From: Neisseria sp. oral taxon 014 str. F0314
GTDB taxonomy: Bacteria; Pseudomonadota; Gammaproteobacteria; Burkholderiales; Neisseriaceae
Length of the DNA: 64,000 nucleotides
Reading direction: 5' to 3'
Assembly (NCBI RefSeq): GCF_005886145.1
Contig: NZ_CP040504.1
Span: forward strand, 1,798,001-1,862,000
Part shown: piece by piece, positions 1 through 9,963 of the stretch
How positions within the stretch are numbered: position 1 is the stretch's first letter
Layout: every line of letters starts with the position of its first letter
The notes under the pieces: model-generated
What the model was told of the DNA's origin: nothing
Databases searched by the model: none
What the model saw: only the letters and a program-made list of their open reading frames with translations
Made by a program: the position numbers and the translations under genes

Positions 1-41
1 ATCCGATTATTAACCCGAACAAACACATCAAGAGAAATACC

Positions 42-1121
42 ATGAATATCCCAGCCATTCGGACCGCCCTCGAGGCGGTGCAGATTCCCCAAACCGGCCG
101 CACGCTCGGCGGTGAAAAGGCCGTACAGGCAGTCGAAGAGCGTTCAGACGGCCTCTACATCACTCTGCAATTCGGCTTTCCCGTCAACCATATCGGCGCG
201 GAACTGGCGAACAGGGTGCAGGAGGCCGTCATCGGCATCACAGGCGATGCACATATCCACCTCAGCATCGACACCGTTATCGGCACGCACAAAGTGCAGC
301 CCGGCGTCGCCACCATCAAAGGCGTGAAAAACATCATCGCCGTCGCATCCGGCAAGGGCGGCGTCGGCAAGTCCACCACCACCGCCAACCTCGCCACCGC
401 CATGGCGCGTATGGGCGCGCGCGTGGGCGTGCTGGATGCCGACCTCTACGGCCCCAGCCAGCCGACCATGTTGGGCGTGCAAGACCGCAAACCCGACCAG
501 CAGAACCAAAAACTGATTCCCGTCGAAGCCGACAGCGGCATCCAAGTGATGTCCATTGGCTTTCTGGTCGACACCGACCAAGCCGTAGTCTGGCGCGGGC
601 CGATGGTGAGCCAAGCCTTGCAGCAGTTGATGTTTCAAAGCGAGTGGGACGACGTGGACTACCTCTTCATCGACCTGCCGCCGGGCACGGGCGACATCCA
701 GCTTACCCTGTCGCAGAAAATTCCGGTAACCGGCTCGGTGGTCGTTACCACGCCGCAGGACATCGCCCTGATTGACGCGCGCAAGGCGGTGGATATGTTC
801 AACAAAGTCAACATCCCGATTCTCGGCGTACTGGAAAACATGTCGGTACACATCTGCTCCAACTGCGGCCACGCCGAAGCCATTTTCGGTTCGGAAGGCG
901 GCAAAAATCTGGCAGGCCGTCTGAACGTGCCGCTGCTCGGACAGCTCCCGCTGAGCCTGCCCGTGCGCGAAGCGATGGACAGCGGTTCGGCCAAGCAGCT
1001 TTTGGAAGACAATCCCGCCATCGCCGAAATCTATACCGACGCGGCTTTCCAAATTGCCCTCGCCATCGCCGACAAGGGCAAGGATTTCAGCAGCCGCTTC
1101 CCGAAAATCGTCGTCGAATAA
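42..1121 (+). CDS. apbC: Mrp/ApbC-family iron-sulfur cluster carrier ATPase
   Basis: Cytosolic P-loop ATPase of the Mrp/Nbp35 family, which carries and delivers [4Fe-4S] clusters to apo-enzymes. The 359-residue protein begins with a DUF59/MIP18-type domain (about 1-85). It continues with a deviant Walker A motif, SGKGGVGKST, near residues 103-112, and DADLYGPS as the switch region. A CSNCGH motif near residue 270 supplies the two cysteines expected to hold the shared cluster at the dimer interface. Length and domain order match bacterial Mrp. The ATG at 42 follows an AGAGAAA stretch. It stands alone on this strand and is followed by a DUS inverted repeat. Family assignment is firm; the client enzymes are unknown. 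Confidence 0.95.
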   Translation: MNIPAIRTALEAVQIPQTGRTLGGEKAVQAVEERSDGLYITLQFGFPVNHIGAELANRVQEAVIGITGDAHIHLSIDTVIGTHKVQPGVATIKGVKNIIAVASGKGGVGKSTTTANLATAMARMGARVGVLDADLYGPSQPTMLGVQDRKPDQQNQKLIPVEADSGIQVMSIGFLVDTDQAVVWRGPMVSQALQQLMFQSEWDDVDYLFIDLPPGTGDIQLTLSQKIPVTGSVVVTTPQDIALIDARKAVDMFNKVNIPILGVLENMSVHICSNCGHAEAIFGSEGGKNLAGRLNVPLLGQLPLSLPVREAMDSGSAKQLLEDNPAIAEIYTDAAFQIALAIADKGKDFSSRFPKIVVE

Positions 1122-1171
1122 AGTGCTCGGGCAGCAAGCCTGCTTGCAATAATCGGGCTTTTTAACCGTCG

Positions 1172-1205
1172 AGGCCGTCTGAAAACTGTTTTCAGACGGC
1201 CTTTT
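1172..1205 (+). terminator. DUS inverted-repeat terminator after apbC
   Basis: AGGCCGTCTGAA and its reverse complement face each other across a short loop and are followed by TTTT. This is the usual neisserial arrangement in which paired uptake sequences form an intrinsic terminator. Confidence 0.8.
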
Positions 1206-1593
1206 GTTATATGCTTTGATTTAAAACAGTTCCGGATGAAACTGCCGTTGCCGAACACGGGCGGGTCGGATAGACTGGCAGGCGGGCGGATGTCGGGTTC
1301 CGCACCGCCGTTTTAAAAATATCGAGACACGGTATCGAAACCGTGCAGGCCGTCTGAAAAACAACATGAGCCATGCGGACATGGCCGTTACTGTTCCGAA
1401 TCAACCGCTATCACCACATTTTCTTCAAGAGCAAACCGGTTTTTGAGTTGTCGATGAATAACAAACTTCCTGCGCATATCTCCGGCCAAACGACCAGCCT
1501 GTTTCCGCTCGGCGGATTCAAACCTTCGCAGGAAGCCTAATAATCCATAATCTCTTTTATTTATTTACAGCTAAAAAAGAAAGGAACTACCTC
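1206..1593. other. Gap upstream of the maltose operon with a 55-codon ORF
   Basis: The gap holds one lone DUS (about 1348-1359) and an open frame of 55 codons on the plus strand, 1373-1540, starting MRTWPLLF and ending PSQEA. I recognise no family in it and see no good ribosome site, so it may be a gene remnant or chance. The AT-rich stretch 1541-1590 must hold the promoter and leader of the downstream operon; AAAGGAAC at about 1578-1585 is its ribosome-binding site. Confidence 0.4.
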
Positions 1594-2949
1594 ATGTCGG
1601 AAAATACGCAAAAAACCACGCGGCAGGGCTTGCCCTCGCTGCCGAAAAGCACGATTTGGATGCTCAGTTTCGGTTTTCTCGGCGTTCAGACGGCCTTTAC
1701 CCTGCAAAGCTCGCAGATGAGCCGCATCTTCCAGACGCTCGGCGCCGACCCGCACAGCCTCGGCTGGTTCTTTATCCTGCCGCCGTTGGCAGGGATGCTG
1801 GTGCAGCCGATTGTCGGTTATTACTCCGACCGCACATGGAAGCCGCGCTTGGGCGGCCGCCGTCTGCCGTATCTGCTTTACGGCACGCTGATTGCGGTTA
1901 TCGTGATGATTCTGATGCCGAATTCGGGCAGCTTCGGTTTCGGGTATGCGTCGCTGGCGGCTTTGTCGTTCGGCGCGCTGATGATTGCGCTGTTGGACGT
2001 GTCGTCGAATATGGCGATGCAGCCGTTTAAGATGATGGTCGGCGACATGGTCAACGAAGAGCAGAAAAGCTACGCCTACGGGATTCAGAGCTTCTTGGCG
2101 AATACGGGCGCGGTTGTGGCGGCGGTCTTGCCGTTTGTGTTCGCGTATATCGGTTTGGCGAACACGGCCGAGAAAGGCGTCGTGCCGCAGACCGTGGTCG
2201 TGGCGTTTTATGTGGGCGCGGCGTTGCTGGTGATTACCAGCGCGTTCACGATTTTCAAAGTGAAGGAATACGATCCGGAAACCTACGCCCGCTACCACGG
2301 CATCGACGTGGCGGCGAATCAGGAAAAAGCCAACTGGTTCGAACTCTTGAAAACCGCACCCAAGGCGTTTTGGACGGTCACTCTGGTGCAGTTTTTCTGC
2401 TGGTTCGCCTTCCAATATATGTGGACTTATTCCGCAGGCGCAATTGCGGAAAACGTCTGGCACACCACCGATGCGTCTTCCGTAGGCTATCAGGAAGCGG
2501 GCAACTGGTACGGCGTACTGGCGGCGGTGCAGTCGGTTGCGGCGGTGGCCTGTTCGTTTGTACTGGCGAAAGTCCCCAACCAATACCATAAGGCCGGTTA
2601 TTTCAGTTGCCTGGCTTTGGGTGCGCTCGGCTTTTTCTCCGTATTCTTCATCAGCAACCAATACGCGCTGGTGTCGTCGTACACCTTAATCGGTATCGCC
2701 TGGGCGGGCATCATCACTTATCCGCTGACGATTGTGACCAACGCCTTATCGGGCAAACACATGGGGACTTACTTGGGCTTGTTCAACGGCTCCATCTGTA
2801 TGCCCCAAATCGTCGCTTCGCTGTTGAGCTTCGTGCTTTTCCCGATGCTGGGCGGTTTGCAGGCCAATATGTTTCTGGCGGCGGGGGTTGTGCTGCTGTT
2901 GGGCGCGTTTTCCGTGTTCCTGATTAAAGAAACACACGGCGGGGTTTGA
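1594..2949 (+). CDS. MFS sugar (maltose-type) transporter
   Basis: Inner-membrane carrier of the major facilitator superfamily, GPH/sucrose-maltose symporter type, with 451 residues and about 12 hydrophobic segments. The YYSDRTWKPRLGGRR stretch near residues 78-92 is the family's conserved loop between helices 2 and 3. A strong AAAGGAAC ribosome site precedes the ATG. The next three genes are galM, mapA and pgmB, so its likely job is maltose (or maltose/glucose) import for phosphorolysis. It ends 3 bases before galM, consistent with one transcript. The transported sugar is inferred from context only. Confidence 0.88.
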   Translation: MSENTQKTTRQGLPSLPKSTIWMLSFGFLGVQTAFTLQSSQMSRIFQTLGADPHSLGWFFILPPLAGMLVQPIVGYYSDRTWKPRLGGRRLPYLLYGTLIAVIVMILMPNSGSFGFGYASLAALSFGALMIALLDVSSNMAMQPFKMMVGDMVNEEQKSYAYGIQSFLANTGAVVAAVLPFVFAYIGLANTAEKGVVPQTVVVAFYVGAALLVITSAFTIFKVKEYDPETYARYHGIDVAANQEKANWFELLKTAPKAFWTVTLVQFFCWFAFQYMWTYSAGAIAENVWHTTDASSVGYQEAGNWYGVLAAVQSVAAVACSFVLAKVPNQYHKAGYFSCLALGALGFFSVFFISNQYALVSSYTLIGIAWAGIITYPLTIVTNALSGKHMGTYLGLFNGSICMPQIVASLLSFVLFPMLGGLQANMFLAAGVVLLLGAFSVFLIKETHGGV

Positions 2950-2952
2950 GCG

Positions 2953-3960
2953 ATGAGCGATACCCCCGCTACCCGCGATTTCGGCCTGCTCGACGGGCGG
3001 GCCGTAACCGGCTATGTGCTGTCCAACCGGCGCGGTACGCGCGTCTGCGTGCTGGACTTGGGCGGGATTGTGCAGGAATTTTCCGTTTTGGCGGACGGCG
3101 TGCGCGAAAACCTCGTGGTGTCGTTCGACGATGCGGCTTCCTATGCGGACAATCCGTTTCAGATTAACAAGCAGATAGGGCGCGTGGCCGGACGCATCCG
3201 CGGCGCGGTGTTCGACATCAACGGCAGGACTTACCGCGTGGAGGCCAACGAAGGCAGGAACGCGCTGCACGGCGGTTCGCATGGGCTGGCCGTTACCCGT
3301 TTCGACGCGGTGGCGGCGGACGGCCGTTCGGTGGTGCTGCGCAGCCGCCTGCAACAGTCGGCCGACGGTTATCCCAACGATTTGGATTTGGATATTTCCT
3401 ACCGCTTGGACGAGGACGACCGGCTCACCGTTACCTATCGCGCCACCGCGCTCGGCGACACGGTGTTCGACCCGACGCTGCACATTTACTGGCGGCTGGA
3501 CGCGGGCCTGCACGATGCGGTTCTGCATATTCCGCAGGGCGGACATATTCCGGCCGATGCCGAAAAACTGCCCGTCTCAACGGTTTCAGACGGCCTCGAA
3601 GTATTTGATTTCAGCCGGCCCAAGCCGCTGGATGCCGCCGTTGCCGCCCTGCGCCGCGAAACGGGCCGGGCCGGTTTCGACGACGCTTACCGCGTGCCGC
3701 CCGATATAGGCCGTCCCGCCGCCGTGTTGCAGGCCGGACGCCGCCGCATCAGCATATACAGCGACCGCAACGGCCTGGTCATCTTTACCGCCGCCCCGCA
3801 GGATTTCGCGCGGCACGATGCGGGCGTTTACGACGCGCTGGCGACCGAGGCGCAGACGCTGCCCGACAGCCTGCATTGGCCCGAGTTCGGCAATATCCGT
3901 CTGAACAAGGGTGATACCAGGGAGGCGACGATTGCTTACGGCATCGAATCCCTTTCTTAG
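2953..3960 (+). CDS. galM: Aldose 1-epimerase (mutarotase)
   Basis: Interconverts alpha and beta anomers of hexoses such as glucose. The 335-residue beta-sandwich protein has the conserved NALHGGSHG histidine motif near residue 100, a TLHIYW segment around residue 178 in place of the usual NHTYF, and an ATEAQTLPD segment near the C-terminus carrying the catalytic glutamate. It starts 3 bases after the transporter stop and is followed by mapA. Maltose phosphorylase releases glucose plus beta-glucose 1-phosphate, so a mutarotase beside it makes metabolic sense. Confidence 0.93.
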   Translation: MSDTPATRDFGLLDGRAVTGYVLSNRRGTRVCVLDLGGIVQEFSVLADGVRENLVVSFDDAASYADNPFQINKQIGRVAGRIRGAVFDINGRTYRVEANEGRNALHGGSHGLAVTRFDAVAADGRSVVLRSRLQQSADGYPNDLDLDISYRLDEDDRLTVTYRATALGDTVFDPTLHIYWRLDAGLHDAVLHIPQGGHIPADAEKLPVSTVSDGLEVFDFSRPKPLDAAVAALRRETGRAGFDDAYRVPPDIGRPAAVLQAGRRRISIYSDRNGLVIFTAAPQDFARHDAGVYDALATEAQTLPDSLHWPEFGNIRLNKGDTREATIAYGIESLS

Positions 3961-4039
3961 GAGCTTCCTAACACCGGTTTCAGACGGCCTTTTTAAGATT
4001 TCACCATTCCCTCAAATCAATCCAAACAGGAGCTTTACG

Positions 4040-6298
4040 ATGTATACAAGAATCATGGAAATCAGCCCTTGGACGCTGCGTTCGGCAAAACTGGAAAAAG
4101 AACACAAACGGCTGCAAGAGAGCCTGACCAGCTTGGGCAACGGCTATATGGGTATGCGCGGCAGCTTTGAGGAAACCTACTCCGCCGACAGCCACTTGGG
4201 CACCTACATCGCCGGCGTGTGGTTCCCCGACAAAACCCGCGTCGGCTGGTGGAAAAACGGCTACCCCAAATATTTCGGCAAAGCCATCAACGCGCTCAAT
4301 TTCAGCAAAGTCAGAATCTTTGTCGACGGGCAGGAAGTGGACTTGGCGAAAAACGATGTTGCCGGCTTCTCCGTCGAACTCGATATGCAGCACGGCGTGT
4401 TGCGCCGCTCGTTCACCGTATTCGGCGTGCGTTTCGATGTGTGCAAATTCCTGTCCGTTGCACAAAAAGAGCTGGCGGTCATCTGCTGGGAAGCCGTATC
4501 CGTTGACGGCAAAACCCACCAAGTCCGTATCGATTCCATCATCGACGCCGACGTGAAAAACGAAGATTCCAACTACGAAGAAAAATTCTGGCAGGTATTG
4601 GACAAAGGCGTTTCAGACGACCGCTCCTACATTGCCACCCAAACCGTCGCCAATCCCTTCGGCGTGGAACAATTTATCGTCAACGCCGAGCAAACCTTCG
4701 CCGGCAGCTTCAAAGCCCTCGGCGGCAGCCAAACCGACTGGCAGGTCTCCAATTCTTTTGAAGCCGAAGTCGGCGGCACGCCCGAAACCTTTGAAAAACG
4801 CGTGATTGTTACTACCAGCCGCGATTATCAGGGCTTGGAAGCAGTGAAAGCCGCCGGCCGCGCCTTGTCGGAAAAAATCGCAGGCGTTGCGTTTGAAACC
4901 TTGTTGGACGCACACAAAGCAGGCTGGCTGCACCGTTGGGAAATTGCCGACGTGGTCATCGAAGGCAGCGACGAAGCGCAACAAGGCATCCGCTTCAACC
5001 TGTTCCAACTGTTCTCCACCTACTACGGCGAAGACGCGCGCCTGAACATCGGCCCCAAAGGCTTTACCGGCGAAAAATACGGCGGCGCGACCTATTGGGA
5101 CACCGAAGCCTACGCCGTGCCGCTCTACCTCGCACTGGCGGAACCCGAAGTTACCCGCAACCTGCTGCAATACCGCCGCAACCAACTGCCGCAGGCGCAA
5201 CACAACGCGCGCGAACAGGGCTTGGCGGGCGCACTCTATCCGATGGTGACGTTTACCGGCATCGAGTGCCACAACGAATGGGAAATCACCTTCGAGGAAA
5301 TCCACCGCAACGGCGCGATTCCTTACGCCATCTACAACTACACCAACTACACCGGCGACGAAAGCTATCTTGCCAAAGAAGGCTTGGAAGTCTTGGTCGA
5401 AGTGTCCCGCTTCTGGGCGGACCGCGTCCACTTCTCCAAACGCAACGGCAAATACATGATTCACGGCGTAACCGGCCCGAACGAATACGAAAACAACATC
5501 AACAACAACTGGTACACCAACACCCTCGCCGCATGGGTATTGGACTACACCCGCGAAGCCTTGGCGAAATATCCGCGTCCGGATTTGAACGTGAGCGCCG
5601 CCGAGTTGGAAAAATGGGCGGACATCAGCGCGAATATGTACCGTCCGCATGACGAAGAACTCGGCGTATTCGTGCAGCACGACGGCTTCCTCGACAAAGA
5701 CATCCGCCCCGTGTCCGCGCTTTCGCCCGACGATTTGCCGCTCAACCAGAAATGGTCGTGGGACAAAATCCTGCGTTCGCCCTTCATCAAACAGGCGGAC
5801 GTGTTGCAAGGCATCTACTTCTTCGGCGACCGTTTCAATATCGACGAAAAACGCCGCAACTTCGACTTCTACGAACCGATGACCGTACACGAAAGCTCGT
5901 TGTCGCCTTGTATCCACGCCATCCTTGCCGCCGAACTGGGCAAAGAAGAAAAAGCCGTGGAAATGTACCAGCGCACCGCCCGCCTGGACTTGGACAACTA
6001 CAACAACGACACCGAAGACGGCCTGCACATCACCTCCATGACCGGCTCGTGGCTCGCCATCGTCCAAGGTTTCGCTCAAATGAAAACCTGGGGCGGCAAA
6101 CTCAGCTTCGCCCCGTTCCTGCCGAGTGCGTGGACAGGCTATGCCTTCCACATCAACTACCGCGGCCGTCTGATTAAAGTCGCCGTCGGCAAAGAAAACG
6201 TCGTCTTCACCCTGCTCAAAGGCGATCTGCTCGAATTGCAGGTGTACGGCAAAGACATCACGCTCAACGGCAGCCACACCGTTGCGTTAAACAAATAA
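4040..6298 (+). CDS. mapA: Maltose phosphorylase, glycoside hydrolase family 65
   Basis: Cleaves maltose with inorganic phosphate to glucose and beta-D-glucose 1-phosphate in the cytosol. I chose the ATG at 4040 (752 residues) because AGGAG lies 8 bases upstream and [14 protein letters not shown] is the normal family N-terminus. The frame is open further upstream to 3911, but that part overlaps galM and contains a DUS. The GPNEYENN segment carries the expected general-acid glutamate at about residue 482. Length is typical for the family. It is followed 12 bases later by pgmB, which uses its product. Confidence 0.95.
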   Translation: MYTRIMEISPWTLRSAKLEKEHKRLQESLTSLGNGYMGMRGSFEETYSADSHLGTYIAGVWFPDKTRVGWWKNGYPKYFGKAINALNFSKVRIFVDGQEVDLAKNDVAGFSVELDMQHGVLRRSFTVFGVRFDVCKFLSVAQKELAVICWEAVSVDGKTHQVRIDSIIDADVKNEDSNYEEKFWQVLDKGVSDDRSYIATQTVANPFGVEQFIVNAEQTFAGSFKALGGSQTDWQVSNSFEAEVGGTPETFEKRVIVTTSRDYQGLEAVKAAGRALSEKIAGVAFETLLDAHKAGWLHRWEIADVVIEGSDEAQQGIRFNLFQLFSTYYGEDARLNIGPKGFTGEKYGGATYWDTEAYAVPLYLALAEPEVTRNLLQYRRNQLPQAQHNAREQGLAGALYPMVTFTGIECHNEWEITFEEIHRNGAIPYAIYNYTNYTGDESYLAKEGLEVLVEVSRFWADRVHFSKRNGKYMIHGVTGPNEYENNINNNWYTNTLAAWVLDYTREALAKYPRPDLNVSAAELEKWADISANMYRPHDEELGVFVQHDGFLDKDIRPVSALSPDDLPLNQKWSWDKILRSPFIKQADVLQGIYFFGDRFNIDEKRRNFDFYEPMTVHESSLSPCIHAILAAELGKEEKAVEMYQRTARLDLDNYNNDTEDGLHITSMTGSWLAIVQGFAQMKTWGGKLSFAPFLPSAWTGYAFHINYRGRLIKVAVGKENVVFTLLKGDLLELQVYGKDITLNGSHTVALNK

Positions 6299-6310
6299 GG
6301 AGGATGCAAA

Positions 6311-6976
6311 ATGACTTTCACCGCAGTGCTTTTTGACCTCGACGGCGTCATCACCGACACCGCCGAATACCACTACCGCGCATGGAAAAAGCTCGCCGAA
6401 GAACTGGGCATCAGCATCGACCGCAAGTTTAACGAGCAGCTCAAAGGCGTGTCGCGCGACGATTCGCTCAAACGCATCCTTGCTCACGGCGGCAAAACCG
6501 TCGGCGAAGCCGAGTTCGCCGAACTGACCCGCCGCAAAAACGACAACTACTTGGAGATGATTCAGGCAGTCAAACCCGAAGACGTGTACCCCGGCATTTT
6601 GCCGCTGCTGGAAGCATTGAGGGCAAACGGCAAAAAAATCGCCCTCGCGTCCGCCAGTAAAAACGGCCCGTTCCTGCTGGAACGCATGGGGCTGACCCAC
6701 TTCTTCGACGCCGTCGCCGACCCTGCCGCCGTCGCGCATTCCAAACCCGCCCCCGACATCTTCCTCGCCGCCGCCGAGGGCGTGGGCGCAGACATCCGTC
6801 GCTGCATCGGCATCGAAGACGCCGCCGCCGGCATCGCCGCCATTAAAGCCGCCGGCGCCTTGCCCATCGGCGTGGGCAAAGCCGAAGACTTGGGCAGCGA
6901 CATCGCGCTGGTCTCCGGCACCGCCGAGCTGACCTACGTCTACCTGCAAAACGTGTGGGCACAGTCGGGCAGGTAA
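6311..6976 (+). CDS. pgmB: Beta-phosphoglucomutase
   Basis: Converts beta-glucose 1-phosphate from maltose phosphorylase into glucose 6-phosphate for glycolysis. It is a HAD-superfamily protein of 221 residues. [10 protein letters not shown] supplies the nucleophile and acid/base aspartates (about D8 and D10), the cap domain follows, [10 protein letters not shown] is motif II, and KPAPDIF with GIEDAAAG are motifs III and IV. AAGGAGG lies just before the ATG. It is the last gene of the maltose operon, and a DUS pair follows it. Confidence 0.94.
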   Translation: MTFTAVLFDLDGVITDTAEYHYRAWKKLAEELGISIDRKFNEQLKGVSRDDSLKRILAHGGKTVGEAEFAELTRRKNDNYLEMIQAVKPEDVYPGILPLLEALRANGKKIALASASKNGPFLLERMGLTHFFDAVADPAAVAHSKPAPDIFLAAAEGVGADIRRCIGIEDAAAGIAAIKAAGALPIGVGKAEDLGSDIALVSGTAELTYVYLQNVWAQSGR

Positions 6977-6990
6977 AGCCGCGAGGGCAC

Positions 6991-7037
6991 AAAAGGCCGT
7001 CTGAAAACAAGAGGTATCGTTTTCAGACGGCCTTTTT
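6991..7037 (+). terminator. DUS inverted-repeat terminator after pgmB
   Basis: AGGCCGTCTGAA and TTCAGACGGCCT are separated by a loop of about 14 bases and followed by a T run, directly after the pgmB stop. Confidence 0.85.
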
Positions 7038-7141
7038 AATTTTTGGCTGTGTTTGGATGTCGTGTTGATATTTAACTTTTCATCACTTCCGTCTATGGAT
7101 AATTCACTTACTTTTTGATGCATCACCTACTGTCAACCGTC

Positions 7142-7240
7142 ATTCCCGCGCAGGCGGGAATCCAGACCCATATGCACAGAAACTATCGGGTAAAGTGGTT
7201 TCCTAAATTCTACGTTTTGGATTCCCGCCTGCGCGGGGAC
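7142..7240. repeat. dRS3-flanked neisserial intergenic mosaic element
   Basis: A 20-bp dRS3 copy (ATTCCC-N8-GGGAAT) at 7142-7161 and a slightly degenerate inverted copy at 7221-7240 enclose about 60 bp of RS-type sequence. This is the known NIME layout. A closely related element lies at 35934-36032. Confidence 0.85.
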
Positions 7241-7299
7241 GACGGGGCTTAATAATCAGTCATGGCCGACAAGCAATCCCTGAGTTTTCAGACGGCCTC

Positions 7300-8190
7300 T
7301 CATCCCCGTTTCCCGAACTCTTCCCGCACAATGTCCAGCCAAGCCCTGAGCGCGGGGGTAGGGCGCTGGTGTTTTTTCCAGGCCATCGTCAGTTGCCAGC
7401 GGATTTCGGGTTCGGTCAGCGGGACGGCGGCGAAGGTGTCGGGGTTGATTTTGCGGGCATAGTATTCGGGCAGAAGGGCGATGCCCATATGGTGCGCCAC
7501 CATGTCGGCGAGCAGGTCCCATTGTCCGGTGCGGCAGACGACGTTGGGGGTGAAACCTTGGCTGCGGCAGGCGGTTTGGATGGTTTCGTTGAGGGAAAAT
7601 CCTGAGCCGAACAGGATAAACGGTTCGTGTTGCAGGCTTTTGAGGCTGAGGGCGGCATGGCGGGCTTGGGCGCGCGGCATAAGGACGACAAGCGGGTAGT
7701 CGCACAGGGGGATGCTGTCGAAGTCTTCGTGGACGGGGGCGAGCAGTTGTCCGGCGTCGAGTTCGTTGTTGCGCAAGGATTGTTCGATGGCGAGCGAACC
7801 TTGTTCGAGGAAGGTCAATTCGATGCCGGGCCATTGGTGGCGGAAGCGGAACAGGGCGTTGCTGAGCAGGTCGCTGCCGAGCAGTGCCAAACCCAGCCGC
7901 AGCGTGCCGCTTTTGATGTGGCGGTAGCCGTCGATGCGGGCGAGCAGCAGGTCGCGTTCGTGCAGGAGGTTCAGCGCGTGGCGGTACACTTCCTCGCCGA
8001 TGGGCGTGGTGGCGACCTGGCGTTTTTTGCGGCCGTTCTCTTTAACCAGCAGCGGCACGCCCAGCTCTTCTTCCAATGCCTGTATGGTTTTGCTGACGGT
8101 GGGCTGGGTCAGGTTGAGCGCGGATGCGGCGGCAGAAAAACTTTGCAGGCGCACGAGTTCGGCGAAGCAGTGCAGGCTTTTGAAGTCCAT
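7300..8190 (-). CDS. LysR-family transcriptional regulator, divergent from lrgAB
   Basis: A DNA-binding regulator of 296 residues. The N-terminal winged helix-turn-helix (residues about 1-60) contains SFSAAASALNLTQPTVSKTI, and the C-terminal two-lobed effector-binding domain follows. It is transcribed away from lrgA with about 137 bp between the starts. That is the classic LysR arrangement for control of the divergent operon, and in Gram-positive bacteria a LysR regulator (CidR) controls the related cid genes. Control of lrgAB here is inferred from position, and the effector is unknown. A DUS overlaps the region just after its stop (about 7287). Confidence 0.9.
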   Translation of the reverse strand: MDFKSLHCFAELVRLQSFSAAASALNLTQPTVSKTIQALEEELGVPLLVKENGRKKRQVATTPIGEEVYRHALNLLHERDLLLARIDGYRHIKSGTLRLGLALLGSDLLSNALFRFRHQWPGIELTFLEQGSLAIEQSLRNNELDAGQLLAPVHEDFDSIPLCDYPLVVLMPRAQARHAALSLKSLQHEPFILFGSGFSLNETIQTACRSQGFTPNVVCRTGQWDLLADMVAHHMGIALLPEYYARKINPDTFAAVPLTEPEIRWQLTMAWKKHQRPTPALRAWLDIVREEFGKRG

Positions 8191-8327
8191 TATTCCTCTT
8201 GGGCATGATTTTGACGGGGATAATTCATATTATGCGTAAAGGAAACCCCTATAATCAAGCCTTTTGCGGATGCATGCATTGCACCTGACATTACCTCAAA
8301 CAACTATATCGATTACTACTAAACATC

Positions 8328-8720
8328 ATGGATTCTTTCAGCAGAATTTTTCAGACGGCCTTGCAACTGGCCATTGTCGGCTTGGTATGGGCCGTATCGG
8401 AAGCCGTAGTGCGTTTTACCCACCTTCCCGTATCTTCGGGCGTATTGGGCCTGTTTTTAATGTTGGTCCTGCTGGGCAGCGGCGTGATTAAAGTCGGCAT
8501 GGTCGAGCGCGGCGCCAAATGGGTGTTGGGCGAACTGGTGTTCTTCTTCATCCCGATTATGGTATCCGTGTTGCAGTACCGTGATTTGCTGATGTCGGAA
8601 GGCTGGCAGCTCGTGCTGACCATCGCCGTCGGCACCGCGCTGGTGATGATCAGCACGGCGCTGACGCTGAATTTCTGCTACCGCTGGAAACGCCGCCTGC
8701 ATAAAAAACTGCACGCCTGA
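8328..8720 (+). CDS. lrgA: CidA/LrgA family holin-like membrane protein
   Basis: A small inner-membrane protein of 130 residues with about four transmembrane segments and the family's LPVSSGVLGLFLMLVLL core near residues 35-55. CidA/LrgA proteins are holin-like and act with LrgB-type partners in murein hydrolase control, programmed lysis or export of small metabolites. It is followed 12 bases later by lrgB in one operon. The LysR gene on the other strand is the likely regulator. A DUS lies inside the coding sequence near codon 8 (FQTALQ). Family is clear; CidA versus LrgA behaviour cannot be told from sequence. Confidence 0.9.
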   Translation: MDSFSRIFQTALQLAIVGLVWAVSEAVVRFTHLPVSSGVLGLFLMLVLLGSGVIKVGMVERGAKWVLGELVFFFIPIMVSVLQYRDLLMSEGWQLVLTIAVGTALVMISTALTLNFCYRWKRRLHKKLHA

Positions 8721-8732
8721 TAAGGAATAAAA

Positions 8733-9428
8733 ATGGATTACGTTGCACTCGCCTGCCTCGTCTGGACCTGTTTCGCCTATTTCGTGGCGAAAAAAATCTA
8801 CCGCAAAAAACCGCTGATGATTTTCTCGCCCGTCGTTACCGTCTCGGTCAGCACCATCATCCTGATGCTGCTTTTAGGCATTTCCTACGATACTTACCAC
8901 AAATACACGCAAGGCATCGTTTTCCTGCTCACGCCGGTAACGGTCGCCTTCGCCATCCCGATTTATGAAAACCGCGAAGTCATCCGCCGCCAGCTTCCCA
9001 TCTTGTCGATAGCGATTATGGTCGGCATGTTCGTCGGCGTCGTCAGCGCGTTTCTGATGGGCAATATGTTCCACTTCGACAGCGAAGTGACCAACAGCCT
9101 GATGGCGCGCTCGATTTCCACACCGTTTGCCGTCGTATTGGCGGGCGAAATCCACGGCTCGGCCGCGCTGGTGTCGCTGTTCACCATCATCACCGGCTTC
9201 GTCGGCATGATATTCGGCGATTTGTTTTTAGCGTTTACCCGCATCCGTTTCCATACCGCCAACGGCGTCGCCTTCGGAAACGCCGCCCACGGCTTCGGCA
9301 CTTCCCGCGCCGGACAACGCCATGAAACCGAAGGTGTGATGGCAAGCCTGACCATGATATTGGCGGGGCTGTTTATGGTACTGTTCGGTCCGAGCATGGT
9401 TCATTTGGTGGTTTGGATGATGGGTTGA
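8733..9428 (+). CDS. lrgB: LrgB/CidB family membrane protein
   Basis: The partner of the preceding LrgA-type protein: 231 residues, very hydrophobic, with several transmembrane helices. It has the family's conserved C-terminal GNAAHGFGTSRA segment near residues 185-197 and TPFAVVLAGEIHGSAALVS before it. AAGGAATAAAA precedes the ATG. The pair is usually linked to control of autolysis or to transport of pyruvate-like products of overflow metabolism; this sequence does not decide between those roles. Confidence 0.92.
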   Translation: MDYVALACLVWTCFAYFVAKKIYRKKPLMIFSPVVTVSVSTIILMLLLGISYDTYHKYTQGIVFLLTPVTVAFAIPIYENREVIRRQLPILSIAIMVGMFVGVVSAFLMGNMFHFDSEVTNSLMARSISTPFAVVLAGEIHGSAALVSLFTIITGFVGMIFGDLFLAFTRIRFHTANGVAFGNAAHGFGTSRAGQRHETEGVMASLTMILAGLFMVLFGPSMVHLVVWMMG

Positions 9429-9486
9429 GTGCCCTTTCAAAGAGGAGTTTCAGACGGCCTTTTCATGCTTGGAAGCCCATCATAGG

Positions 9487-9509
9487 GCGGGCATTCTTGC
9501 CCGCTTTTT
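9487..9509 (+). terminator. Rho-independent terminator after lrgB
   Basis: A perfect GCGGGCA/TGCCCGC hairpin with a tiny loop is followed by TTTTT, 59 bases after the lrgB stop. Confidence 0.8.
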
Positions 9510-9963
9510 AAATTTGCGCGGTTTATTGAGTTTGGGCGGATTTCGGCCCGGCCTAGGGGGCTGATTACCTGCTCCCTTGCCCGTCCGGCGGCGGAGCCGG
9601 CGGAATTTATATTGCTGAAATCCTACCGTCCTGACCTTCTCCGCCAGACGGGTGAAGGACAAAATTGCCCTTGTTTGGGCTTCGGTTGTCCAGCGAATAG
9701 GGGGACAGAGGCCGTCTGAAAACCTGAAATCAGCCAACGTAGGTCGGGCAGCCATGTCCGACCTGCCTCTACTCAGAAAAATAGAAAATACCCGCCCGCG
9801 CAGGAATGCCAACAGATATAACAAGGCCGTCTGAAAACGTTTAGGGATTTTCAGACGGCCTTGGATATGTTTTGTATTTCAACCGCCGCGTGCATGCCTT
9901 AAGATATGCACGCGGTTTCAGTAGGTCGGATTCTCAAATCCGATAAAAGCCTGCAACTTACCC
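9510..9963. repeat. Repeat-rich intergenic region, partly duplicated at 11880-11988
   Basis: No convincing gene. It holds a lone DUS (about 9710), short GTAGGTCGG inverted repeats (from about 9738 and 9921) and a DUS pair (9823-9862). The block 9790-9898 recurs at 11880-11988 with about 90 percent identity by eye, including the same DUS loop CGTTTAGGGA and the following TTTTGTATTTCAACCGCCGC. The two copies flank the mscS and yetF-like genes. Confidence 0.75.

Noticed and set aside
4613..6277. A 554-codon open frame antisense to mapA
   Set aside because: Shadow of a GC-rich gene with strong codon bias; low-complexity Val/Phe/Ala protein with no recognisable domain, while mapA on the other strand is a certain match.
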